From: Sanderia malayensis
Lineage: Eukaryota; Cnidaria; Scyphozoa; Semaeostomeae; Pelagiidae
Length of the DNA: 64,000 nucleotides
NCBI GenBank assembly: GCA_013076295.1
Contig: RQOL01000915.1
Location: 1,612,001-1,676,000, forward strand
Direction: 5' to 3'
Position numbers and translations under genes: made by a program. Each line of letters opens with the position of its first letter. The stretch's first letter is position 1. The notes under the pieces were generated by a model. That model was not told where the DNA came from, did no database searches, and saw only the letters and a list, made by a program, of their open reading frames with translations. Shown here piece after piece: positions 53,963 to 64,000 of this stretch.

Positions 53963-54587
53963 GAGCTGGGGTCAACCAAAATGAACGAAGTGCTACCATA
54001 AGGAACTGGGTTCAACAATATTAAACCAAGTTCAACCATATTAAACAAGTTCAATCACATTGAGTGTGGTTCAACGATATCGAACTAGATTCAATATATG
54101 GAGCTGTGCTCAACCATATTGAACTAGGTTCAACCACAGGAACAGGTTCAACAATATTGAACTAGGTTCAACCATATGCAGTTGGGTTTAACCATATTAA
54201 ACAAAGTTCAACCATAAGGAACAGGCTTCAACAATATTGAACTAGGTTCAACCATATGGAGCTGGGTTCAACAATACTGAGCTATGTTCAACCATAAGGA
54301 ACGGGCTTCAACAATATTGAACTAGGTTCAACAATATGGAGCTGGGTTCAACCAGATTGACTAAGATAAACCATAAAGAGCTGAGCTCAGCAATTTTGAA
54401 CTAGGTTCAACAATATGGAGCTGGGTTCAACCATATTGAAAAAAGCTGAACCATAAGGATCTGGGCTCAACAATATTGAACTAGGTTCAACCAAATGGAG
54501 CTGGGTTCAACCATACGGAACTAAGTTCAACCATAAGGAACTGGGTTCAACAATACTGAATTATGTTCAACAATAAGGAACAGGCTT
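53963..54587 (+). repeat. Family II connecting block
   Basis: Starts with GAGCTGGGGTCAACC (53,963), ACCACAGGAACAGG, then TATGCAGTTGGGTTTAACC and GAGCTGAGCTCAGC in usual family II order, and ends at GAATTATGTTCAACAATAAGG. Monomers only. Confidence 0.65.
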
Positions 54588-56095
54588 CAACAATATTGAG
54601 CTAGGTTCAACAATATGGAGCTGGGTTCAACCATATTGAACTAGATTCAATGAAATTAATAAAGGCTCAACCATGTCGAACTAGATTCCTCAATAGTGAA
54701 CTAGGTTCAACATATGGAGCTGGGTTCAACCAGATTGACTAAGTTAAACAATAAGGAGCTGGGCTCAGCAATATTGAACTAGGTTCAACAATACGGAGCT
54801 GGGTTCAACAATATTGAAAAAAGCTGAACCATAAGGATCTGGGCTCAGCAAAATTGAACTAGGTTCAACCATATGGAGCTGGGTTCAACCATATTGAACT
54901 AGGTTCAACCATATGGAGCTGGGGTCAACCAAAATGAACGAAGTGCTACCATAAGGAACTGGGTTCAACAATATTAAACCAAGTTCAACCATATTAAACA
55001 AGTTCAATCACATTGAGTGTGGTTCAACGATATCGAACTAGATTCAATATATGGAGCTGTGCTCAACCATATTGAACTAGGTTCAACCACAGGAACAGGT
55101 TCAACAATATTGAACTAGGTTCAGACATATGGAGCTGGGTTCAAGCATATTGATCTAGATTCAACCATATGGAGCTGGGATCAACTATATTAAACTAATT
55201 TCAACCATAAGGAACTAGGTTCAACAATGTTGAACTAAGTTCAACCATTTGGAGCTCGGTTCAACAATATTGAACTATGTTCAACCATAAGGAACAGGCT
55301 TCAACAATATTGAACTAGGTTCAATAATATGGAGCTGGGTTCAACAATATTGAGCTAGGTTCAACAATATGGAGCTGGGTTCAACCATATTGAACTAGAT
55401 TCAATGAAATTAATAAAGGCTCAACCATGTCGAACTAGATTCCTCAATAGTGAACTAGGTTCAACATATGGAGCTGGGTTCAACCAGATTGACTAAGTTA
55501 AACAATAAGGAGCTGGGCTCAGCAATATTGAACTAGGTTCAACAATACGGAGCTGGGTTCAACAATATTGAAAAAAGCTGAACCATAAGGATCTGGGCTC
55601 AGCAAAATTGAACTAGGTTCAACCATATGGAGCTGGGTTCAACCATATTGAACTAGGTTCAACCATATGGAGCTGGGGTCAACCAAAATGAACGAAGTGC
55701 TACCATAAGGAACTGGGTGCAACAATATTAAACCAAGTTCAACCATATTAAACAAGTTCAATCACATTGAGTGTGGTTCAACGATATCGAACTAGATTCA
55801 ATATATGGAGCTGTGCTCAACCATATTGAACTAGGTTCAACCACAGGAACAGGTTCAACAATATTGAACTAGGCTCAGACATATGGAGCTGGGTTCAAGC
55901 ATATTGATCTAGATTCAACCATATGGAGCTGGGATCAACTATATTAAACTAATTTCAACCATATGGAACTAGGTTCAACAATGTTGAACTAAGTTCAACC
56001 ATTTGGAGCTCGGTTCAACAATATTGAACTATGTTCAACCATAAGGAACAGGCTTCAACAATATTGAACTAGGTTCAATAATATGGAGCTGGGTT
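54588..56095 (+). repeat. 754-bp tandem pair
   Basis: CAATATTGAGCTAGG occurs at 54,591 and 55,345, GATTCCTC at 54,684 and 55,438, and GAGCTGGGGTCAACC at 54,916 and 55,670, a constant 754 bp. Both copies share the private AAATTAATAAAGG (elsewhere AAATTGATAAAGG) and GTTAAACAATAAGG. The copies differ at GGGTGCAACAATATT (55,717) and CATATGGAACTAGG (55,960). Confidence 0.85.
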
Positions 56096-58459
56096 CAACC
56101 ATATTGAACTAGATTCAACCATATGGAGCTGGGTTCAACAATACTAAGCTAAGTTCAACCATAAGGAACTGGGATGAACAATCATGAACTAGGTTCAACC
56201 ATATTGAACAAGCTCAGTCATTGAATTACGTTCAACCATATTGAACTAGGTTCCACAATATGCAGCTGGGTTAAACCATATTGAACTAAGTTAAAACATA
56301 AGGAGCTGGTTTCAACAATCTTGGACTAGGTTCAACCATATGGAGCTGGATTCAACCATATTGAACTAAGTTCAACCATAAGGAACCGAGTTTAAAAATA
56401 TTCAACTAGGTTCAACCATTTGGAGCTGGGTTCAACCATATTGAACTAAGTTCAACCATAAAGAACGGGGTTCAAGAAAATTGAACTAAGTTCAACCATA
56501 TTGAACTAGATTCAATGAAATTGATAAAGGTTCAACCATATCAAACTAGACTCATCCATATTGAACTAGGTTCAACCATATTGAACTAGGTTCAACCATA
56601 TGGAGCTTGGTTCAACAAAATTGAACTATGTTCAACCATAAGGAACAGGCTTCAAGAATATTGAACGAGGTTCAACAATATGGAGCTGGGTTCAACCATA
56701 TTGAACTAGATTCAACCATATGGAGCTGGGTTCAACAATACTAAGCTAAGTTAAACCAAAAGGAACTGGGATGAACAATCATGAACTAGGTTCAACCATA
56801 TGGAGCTGGGTTCAACCATATTGAACTAAGTTCAACCATAAGGAACTGGGCTCAACAATACTGAACTATGTTCAACCATAAGGAACAGGCTTCAACAAAA
56901 TGGAACTAGGTTCAACCATATGGAGCTGGGTTCAAGCATATTGATCTAGATTCAACCATATGGAGCTGGGTTCAACTATATTAAACTAATTTCAACCATA
57001 AGGAACTAGGTTCAACAATGTTGAACTAAGTTCAACCATTTGGAGCTCGGTTCAACAATATTGAACTATGTTCAACCATAAGGAACAGGCTTCAACAATA
57101 TTGAACTAGGTTCAATAATATGGAGCTGGGTTCAACCATATTGAACTAGATTCAACCATATGGAGCTGGGTTCAACAATACTAAGCTAAGTTCAACCATA
57201 AGGAACTGGGATGAACAATCATGAACTAGGTTAAACCATATGGAGCTGGGTTCAACCATATTGAACTAGAATCAACCTTATGGAGCCGGGTACAATTATT
57301 TTAAACTAAATTCAACCATACGGAACTTGGTTCAACACTATGTACAACCATATGGACAACACTATGTACAACTATGTACAACCATATGGAGCTGGGTTCA
57401 ACCATATTGAACTAAGTTGAACCATTAGGAGCTGGGTTCAACAATATTGAACTAAGTTCAACAATATTGAACTAAGTTCAACCATATCGAACTAAGATCA
57501 ATGAAATTCATATCAAACTAGGTTCAACCATAACGAACTGGCTTCAACAATTTTGAACTAAGTTCAACCACATTGAACTGGGTTCAACCACATTGAACTG
57601 GGTTCAACCACATTGAACTAAGTTCAACCATAAGGAACTGAGTTTAAAAATATTGAACTAGGTTCAACCATATGGAGCTGGGTTCAACCATATTGAACAA
57701 AGTTCAACCATAAGGAACTAGGTTCAACCATATGGAGCTGGGTTTCACCATACAGAACTGGATACAACCATAAGGAACTGGCTTATACAATATTGAACTA
57801 AGTTCAACCATATTGAACAAGCTCAGTCATTGAATTACGTTCAACCATATTGAACTAGGTTCCACAATATGCAGCTGGGTTAAACCATATTGAACTAAGT
57901 TAAAACATAAGGAGCTGGTTTCAACAATCTTGGACTAGGTTCAACCATATGGAGCTGGATTCAACCATATTGAACTAAGTTCAACCATAAGGAACCGAGT
58001 TTAAAAATATTCAACTAGGTTCAACCATTTGGAGCTGGGTTCAACCATATTGAACTAAGTTCAACCATAAAGAACGGGGTTCAAGAAAATTGAACTAAGT
58101 TCAACCATACTGAACTAGATTCAATGAAATTGATAAAGGTTCAACCATATCAAACTAGACTCATCCATATTGAACTAGGTTCAACCATATTGAACTAGGT
58201 TCAACCATATGGAGCTTGGTTCAACAATATTGAACTATGTTCAACCATAAGGAACAGGCTTCAACAATATTGAACGAGGTTCAACAATATGGAGCTGGGT
58301 TCAACCATATTGAACTAGATTCAACCATATGGAGCTGGGTTCAACAATACTAAGCTAAGTTCAACCAAAAGGAACTGGGATGAACAATCGTGAACTAGGT
58401 TGAACCATATGGAGCTGGGTTCAACCATATTGAACGAAGTTCAACCATAAGGAACTGGG
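56096..58459 (+). repeat. Family II block with two 1.6-kb rounds
   Basis: AAAGAACGGGG occurs at 56,460 and 58,069 (1,609 bp apart), with TTCCACAATATGCAG, CTTGGACTAGG and AACCGAGTTTAAAAATATTC before each. The middle part (57,283-57,400) repeats the ACTATGTACAA micro-repeat of 51.0 kb. AACTGGGTTCAACCACATTG is doubled near 57,578, one monomer more than at 51,240. The variant CAATCGTGAACTAGGTTGAACC (in part, 58,385) recurs at 62,397. Confidence 0.72.
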
Positions 58460-60655
58460 CTCAACAATACTGAACTATGTTCAACCATAAGGAACAGGCT
58501 TCAACAAAATGGAACTAGGTTCAACCATATGGAGCTGGCTTCAACCATATTGAGCTAGATTCAACCATATACAACAAAGTCCAATCATATTGAATTAAGT
58601 TCAGCCGCATATTGAACTAGGTTTAAAGTATGGACTTGGGTTCAACCATATTGAACTAGCTTCAACCATATGGAGCTGGGTTCAACCAAAATGAACTAAG
58701 TGCCACCATAAGGAACTGGGTTCAACAATATTAAACCAAGTTCAACCATATTAAACATGTTCAATCACATTGAGTGTGGTTCAACCATATCGAACTAGAT
58801 TCAATATTTGGAGCTGGGGTCAACCATATTGAGCAAGGTTCAACCACAAGGAACAGGTTCAACAATATTGAACTAAGTTCAACCATATTGAACTAAGATC
58901 AATGAAATTCATATCAAACTAGGTTCAACGATAACGAACTGGCTTCAACAATTTTGAACTTCGTTCAACCACATTGAACTGGGTTCAACCATATTGAACT
59001 AAGTTCAACCATAAGGAACTGAGTTTAGAAATATTGAACTAGGTTCAACCATATGCAGTTGGGTTTAACCATATTGAACAAAGTTCAACCATAAGGAACA
59101 GGCTTCAACAATATTGAACTAGGTTCAACCATATGGAGCTGGGTTCAACAATACTGAGCTATGTTCAACCATAAGGAACAGGTTCAACAATATTGAACTA
59201 GGTTCAACAATATGGAGCTGGGTTCAACCAGATTGACTAAGATAAACCATAAAGAGCTGAGCTCAGCAATTTTGAACTAGTTTCAACAATATGGAGCTGG
59301 GTTCAACCATATTGAAAAAGCTGAACCATAAGGATCTGGGCTCAACAATATTGAACTAGGTTCAACCATATGGAGCTGGTTTCAACCATATGGAGCTAGA
59401 TTCAACCATACACAACAATGTGTAATCATATTGAATTAAGTTCAGCTGTTTTCAGCTGGGTTCCACCATACTGAACTAAGTTCAACCATAAGGAACTGGT
59501 TTAAACAATAATGAACTGAGTTCAACCATAACGAACAAGCTCAATCATATTGAATTAGGTTCAACAATATCGAACTAGGTTCCACCATATGCAAGTGGGT
59601 TCAACATTATTGAGCTAGGTTCAACCAAATGGAGCTGGGTTCAACCATACGGAACTAAGTTCAACCATAAGGAACTGGGTTCAACAATACTGAACTATGT
59701 TCAACCATAAGGAACAGGCTTCAACAAAATGGAACTAGGTTCAACCATATGGAGCTGGCTTCAACCATATTGAGCTAGATTCAACCATATACAACAAAGT
59801 CCAATAATATTGAATTAAGTTCAGCCGCATATTGAACTAGGTTTAAAGTATGGACTTGGGTTCAACCATATTGAACTAGCTTCAACCATATGGAGCTGGG
59901 TTCAACCAAAATGAACTAAGTGCCACCATAAGGAACTGGGTTCAACAATATTAAACCAAGTTCAACCATATTAAACATGTTCAATCACATTGAGTGTGGT
60001 TCAACCATATCGAACTAGATTCAATATTTGGAGCTGGGCTCAACCATATTGAACAAGGTTCAACCACAAGGAACAGGTTCAACAATATTGAACTAAGTTC
60101 AACCATATTGAACTAAGATCAATGAAATTCATATCAAACTAGGTTCAACGATAACGAACTGGCTTCAACAATTTGAACTAGGTTCAACCACATTGAACTG
60201 GGTTCAACCATATTGAACTAAGTTCAACCATAAGGAACTGAGTTTAAAAATATTGAACTAGGTTCAACCATATGCAGTTGGGTTTAACCATATTGAACAA
60301 AGTTCAACCATAAGGAACAGGCTTCAACAATATTGAACTAGGTTCAACCATATGGAGCTGGGTTCAACAATACTGAGCTATGTTCAACCATAAGGAACAG
60401 GCTTCAACAATATTGAACTAGGTTCAACAATATGGAGCTGGGTTCAACCAGATTGACTAAGATAAACCATAAAGAGCTGAGCTCAGCAATTTTGAACTAG
60501 GTTCAACAATATGGAGCTGGGTTCAACCATATTGAAAAAAGCTGAACCATAAGCATCTGGGCTCAACAATATTCAACTAGGTTCAACCATATGGAGCTGG
60601 GTTCAACCATATGGAGCTAGATTCAACCATACACAACAAAGTGTAATCATATTGA
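58460..60655 (+). repeat. 1,220-bp tandem spacing pair
   Basis: AAAGTCCAAT occurs at 58,576 and 59,796 and GATAACGAACTGG at 58,930 and 60,150, a constant 1,220 bp (61 monomers). The matched parts are about 58,460-59,435 and 59,680-60,655. The intervening 59,436-59,679 is a family II tail present once. Single-base losses occur in CAACAATTTGAAC (60,169) and GAACAGGTTCAAC (59,178). Confidence 0.8.
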
Positions 60656-62529
60656 ATTAAGTTCAGCCATTCTGAGCTGGGTTCCACCTTACTGAACTAA
60701 GTTCAACGATATTGAACTAAGTTCAACCATATCGAACTAAGATCAATGAAATTCATATCAAACTAGGTTCAACCATTTGGAGCTGGGTTCAACCATATTG
60801 AACTAAGTTCAACCATAAAGAACGGGGTTCAAGAAAATTGAACTAAGTTCAACCATATTGAACTAGATTCAATGAAATTGATAAAGGTTCAACCATATCA
60901 AACTAGACTCATCCATATTGAACTAGGTTCAACGATATTGAACTAGGTTCAACCATATGGAGCTTGGTTCAACAATATTGAACTATGTTCAACCATAAGG
61001 AACAGGCTTCAACAATATTGAACGAGGTTCAACAATATGGAGCTGGGTTCAACCATATTGAACTAGATTCAACCATATGGAGCTGGGTTCAACAATACTA
61101 AGCTAAGTTCAACCAAAAGGAACTGGGATGAACAATCATGAACTAGGTTCAACCATATGGAGCTGGGTTCAACCATATTGAACTAAGTTCAACCATAAGG
61201 AACTGGGCTCAACAATACTGAACTATGTTCAACCATAAGGAACAGGCTTCAACAAAATGGAACTAGGTTCAACCATATGAAGCTGGCTTCAACCATATTG
61301 AGCTAGATTCAACCATATACAACAAAGTCCAATCATATTGAATTAAGTTCAGCCGCATATTGAACTAGGTTTAAAGTATGGACTTGGGTTCAACCATATT
61401 GAACTAGCTTCAACCATATGGAGCTGGGTTCAACCATATTGAACTAAGTTGAACCATTAGGAGCTGGGTTCAACAATATTGAACTAAGTTCAACAATATT
61501 GAACTAAGTTCAACCATATCGAACTAAGATCAATGAAATTCATATCAAACTAGGTTCAACCATAACGAACTGGCTTCAACAATTTTGAACTAAGTTCAAC
61601 CACATTGAACTGGGTTCAACCACATTGAACTAAGTTCAACCATAAGGAACTGAGTTTAAAAATATTGAACTAGGTTCAACCATGTGGAGCTGGGTTCAAC
61701 CATATTGAACAAAGTTCAACCATAAGGAACTAGGTTCAACCATATGGAGCTGGGTTTCACCATACAGAACTGGATACAACCATAAGGAACTGGCTTATAC
61801 AATATTGAACTAAGTTCAACCATATTGAACAAGCTCAGTCATTGAATTACGTTCAACCATATTGAACTAGGTTCCACAATATGCAGCTGGGTTAAACCAT
61901 ATTGAACTAAGTTAAAACATAAGGAGCTGGTTTCAACAATCTTGGACTAGGTTCAACCATATGGAGCTGGATTCAACCATATTGAACTAAGTTCAACCAT
62001 AAGGAACCGAGTTTAAAAATATTCAACTAGGTTCAACCATTTGGAGCTGGGTTCAACCATATTGAACTAAGTTCAACCATAAAGAACGGGGTTCAAGAAA
62101 ATTGAACTAAGTTCAACCATATTGAACTAGATTCAATGAAATTGATAAAGGTTCAACCATATCAAACTAGACTCATCCATATTGAACTAGGTTCAACCAT
62201 ATTGAACTAGGTTCAACCATATGGACCTTGGTTCAACAATATTGAACTATGTTCAACCATAAGGAACAGGCTTCAACAATATTGAACGATGTTCAACAAT
62301 ATGGAGCTGGGTTCAACCATATTGAACTAGATTCAACCATATGGAGCTGGGTTCAACAATACTAAGCTAAGTTCAACCAAAAGGAACTGGGATGAACAAT
62401 CGTGAACTAGGTTGAACCATATGGAGCTGGGTTCAACCATATTGAACTAAGTTCAACCATAAGGAACTGGGCTCAACAATACTGAACTATGTTCAACCAT
62501 AAGGAACAGGCTTCAACAAAATGGAACTA
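60656..62529 (+). repeat. Family II block, left partner of the terminal repeat
   Basis: Begins where GTTCAGCCATTCTGAGC, typical of family I, replaces GTTCAGCTGTTTTCAGC near 60,661 for about 60 bp, then continues as family II with AAAGAACGGGG at 60,817 and 62,081 (1,264 bp apart). The piece from about 61,440 repeats 51,090-52,200 and 57,410-58,540. It supplies the left partner of the roughly 1,590-bp spacing that ends the window. Confidence 0.7.
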
Positions 62530-64000
62530 GGTTCAACCATATGGAGCTGGCTTCAAGCATATTGAGCTAGATTCAACCATATGGACTGGGTCAACTATAT
62601 TAAACTAATTTCAACCATAAGGAACTAGGTTCAACAATGTTGAACTAAGTTCAACCATTTGGAGCTCGGTTCAACATATTGAACTATGTTCAACCATAAG
62701 GACAGGCTTCAACATATTGAACTAGGTTCAAAATATGGAGCTGGGTTCAACCATATTGAACTAGATTCAACCATATGGAGCTGGGTTCAACAATACTAAG
62801 CTAAGTTCAACCATAAGGAACTGGGATGAACAATCATGAACTAGGTTAAACCATATGGAGCTGGTTCAACCATATTGAACTAGAATCAACTTATGGAGCC
62901 GGTACAATATTTTAAACTAAATTCAACCATACGGAACTTGGTTCAACACTATGTACAACATATGGACAACACTATGTACAACTATGTACAACCATATGGA
63001 GCTGGGGTCAACCATATTGAACTAAGTTGAACCATTAGGAGCTGGTTCAACAATATTGAACTAAGTTCAACAATATGAACTAAGTCAACCATATCGAACT
63101 AAGATCAATGAAATTCATATCAAACTAGGTTCAACCATAACGAACTGGCTTCAACAATTTTGAACTAGTTCAACACATTGAACTGGTTCAACCACATTGA
63201 ACTGGGTTCAACCACATTGAACTAAGTTCAACCATAAGGAACTGAGTTTAAAAATATTGAACTAGGTTCAACCATATGAGCTGGGTTCAACCATATTGAA
63301 CAAAGTTCAACCATAAGGAACTAGGTTCAACCATATGGAGCTGGGTTCACCATACAGAACTGGATACAACCATAAGGAACTGGCTTATACAATATTGAAC
63401 TAAGTTCAACCATATTGAACAAGCTCAGTCATTGAATTACGTTCAACCATATTGAACTAGGTTCCACAATATGCAGCTGGGTTAAACCATATTGAACTAA
63501 GTTAAAACATAAGGAGCTGGTTTCAACAATCTTGGACTAGGTTCAACCATATGGAGCTGGATTCAACCATATTGAACTAAGTTCAACCATAAGGAACCGA
63601 GTTTAAAAATATTCAACTAGGTTCAACCATTTGGAGCTGGGTTCAACCATATTGAACTAAGTTCAACCATAAAGAACGGGGTTCAAGAAAATTGAACTAA
63701 GTTCAACCATACTGAACTAGATTCAATGAAATTGATAAAGGTTCAACCATATCAAACTAGACTCATCCATATTGAACTAGGTTCAACCATATTGAACTAG
63801 GTTCAACCATATGGAGCTTGGTTCAACAATATTGAACTATGTTCAACCATAAGGAACAGGCTCAACAATATTGAACGAGGTTCAACAATATGGAGCTGGG
63901 TTCAACCATATTGAACTAGATTCAACCATATGGAGCTGGGTTCAACAATACTAAGCTAAGTTCAACCAAAAGGAACTGGGATGAACAATCGTGAACTAGG
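62530..64000 (+). repeat. Terminal family II block, copy of 56.94-58.40 kb
   Basis: Landmark order equals 56,940-58,400: CATTTGGAGCTCGG, GTACAAT..TTTTAAAC (62,902), the ACTATGTACAA micro-repeat (about 62,947-62,998), GAACCATTAGGAGC, AAAGAACGGGG (63,671) and CAATCGTGAACTAGG at the window end. The offset falls from 5,619 at CTCGGTTC (57,046/62,665) to 5,601 at CAATCG (58,385/63,986) because of many one-base losses in this copy. The array continues beyond base 64,000. Confidence 0.78.
62580..63350 (+). other. Indel-dense patch, probable consensus error
   Basis: Against the copy at about 56,960-57,740, I count roughly 20 one-base losses in about 770 bp and almost no gains. Examples: GGACTGGGTCAAC for GGAGCTGGGTTCAAC, CAACATATTG for CAACAATATTG, GAGCTGGTTC for GAGCTGGGTTC (twice or more), TACAATATTTT for TACAATTATTTT, TACAACATATGG for TACAACCATATGG, and CATATGAGC for CATATGGAGC. 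Most shorten a run of two or three equal bases. The sequence before and after is clean. This is the signature of an unpolished long-read consensus; a real mutational burst is much less likely. Confidence 0.75.

Larger units (their letters stand above)
1..64000 (+). repeat. 20-bp satellite DNA array filling the window
   Basis: Every line of the window is built from a unit of about 20 bp, consensus GGTTCAACCATATTGAACTA. Class A ends CCATATTGAACTA, class B ends CCATATGGAGCTG and class C ends CCATAAGGAACTG. Common linkers change the first base or two of the next unit (GG, AG, TG or GC before TTCAA). All copies read in the same orientation; I saw no reverse-complement tract such as CCAGCTCCATATGG. 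Class A is about 35% GC, class B 50% and class C 40%. No stretch of even 100 bp lacks the repeat, and neither array edge is in the window. Satellites of this length and order are known from eukaryotic heterochromatin. The family itself is not one I recognise, and a centromeric role cannot be judged from sequence alone. Confidence 0.98.

Noticed and set aside
1..64000. CRISPR array
   Set aside because: Repeats are contiguous 20-bp monomers that vary gradually; there are no unique spacers of constant length between identical repeats and no cas genes.
1..64000. Telomeric repeat tract
   Set aside because: The unit is not TTAGGG, TTTAGGG, TTAGG or a similar G-rich telomere motif, and strand G/C asymmetry is weak.
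1..64000. CENP-B box or CArG box in the monomer
   Set aside because: The TTCG and CGGG cores of the CENP-B box are missing from the consensus. CCATATGG and CCATAAGG have four A/T bases between CC and GG, not the six of a CArG box.
1..64000. Bacterial operator array or plasmid iteron origin
   Set aside because: The dyad looks operator-like, but thousands of copies over 64 kb with no genes and with multi-kilobase higher-order units are not a bacterial arrangement.
1..64000. Transposon, rRNA or tRNA insertions
   Set aside because: Reading through the window, every segment parses as monomers; no target-site duplication, long terminal repeat, poly-A tail or RNA-gene motif was seen.
1..64000. Naming a species or a published satellite family
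   Set aside because: I have no reliable memory of this monomer, and nothing else in the window carries taxonomic signal.

Overview
The whole 64,000-base window is one tandem-repeat (satellite) array. No gene, RNA gene, transposon or unique flank is visible. The basic unit is about 20 bp, consensus GGTTCAACCATATTGAACTA, roughly 3,200 head-to-tail copies in a single orientation. Three monomer classes dominate: A (ending CCATATTGAACTA), B (ending CCATATGGAGCTG) and C (ending CCATAAGGAACTG). Rarer variants act as landmarks. Array length, AT-rich composition, scarcity of CpG and long-range higher-order structure fit constitutive heterochromatin of a eukaryote (pericentromeric, subtelomeric or a heterochromatic block). 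I do not recognise the monomer and cannot name a species, or decide between plant and animal.

Layout, read from landmark variants. (1) 1-9,435: older mosaic array with a 397-bp tandem pair, a 2.1-kb tandem pair, a 996-bp tandem pair, and a left part (1-about 1,500) repeated about 5.14 kb downstream. (2) 9,436-16,800: two rearranged copies of a roughly 3.65-kb unit ('family II', marked by AAAGAACGGGG). (3) 16,800-20,910: mixed sequence, then an early copy of 'family I' (marked by TGGCTCCACAATATACAG). (4) 20,910-25,288: family II mosaic made of pieces also present at 13.8-16.2 kb and 9.5-11.2 kb. (5) 25,289-about 44,146: five consecutive family I higher-order units of 3,070, 4,916, 4,917, 3,333 and a last partial 2.6 kb; these are nearly identical and look like the most recently amplified part. 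(6) 44,147-64,000: family II again, with nested tandem pairs of 741, 296, 724, 3,007 (spacing), 258, 754, 1,220 and about 1,590 bp.

The array has no coding logic. The monomer carries stop codons on both strands, and 20 is not a multiple of 3, so three consecutive monomers close every frame. The single 64-codon open frame (37,936-38,130) exists only because of a one-base deletion in one higher-order copy. What is structurally distinctive is that the monomer alternates GTTCAA with its reverse complement TTGAAC, separated by 5 and 3 bp in turn, so the array is a continuous chain of short inverted repeats with a half-period near 10 bp. Two places look like damaged consensus sequence rather than biology: 30,575-30,642, and a run of about 20 one-base losses in 62,580-63,350.

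All block boundaries come from matching landmark variants by eye and are good to about one monomer unless stated.
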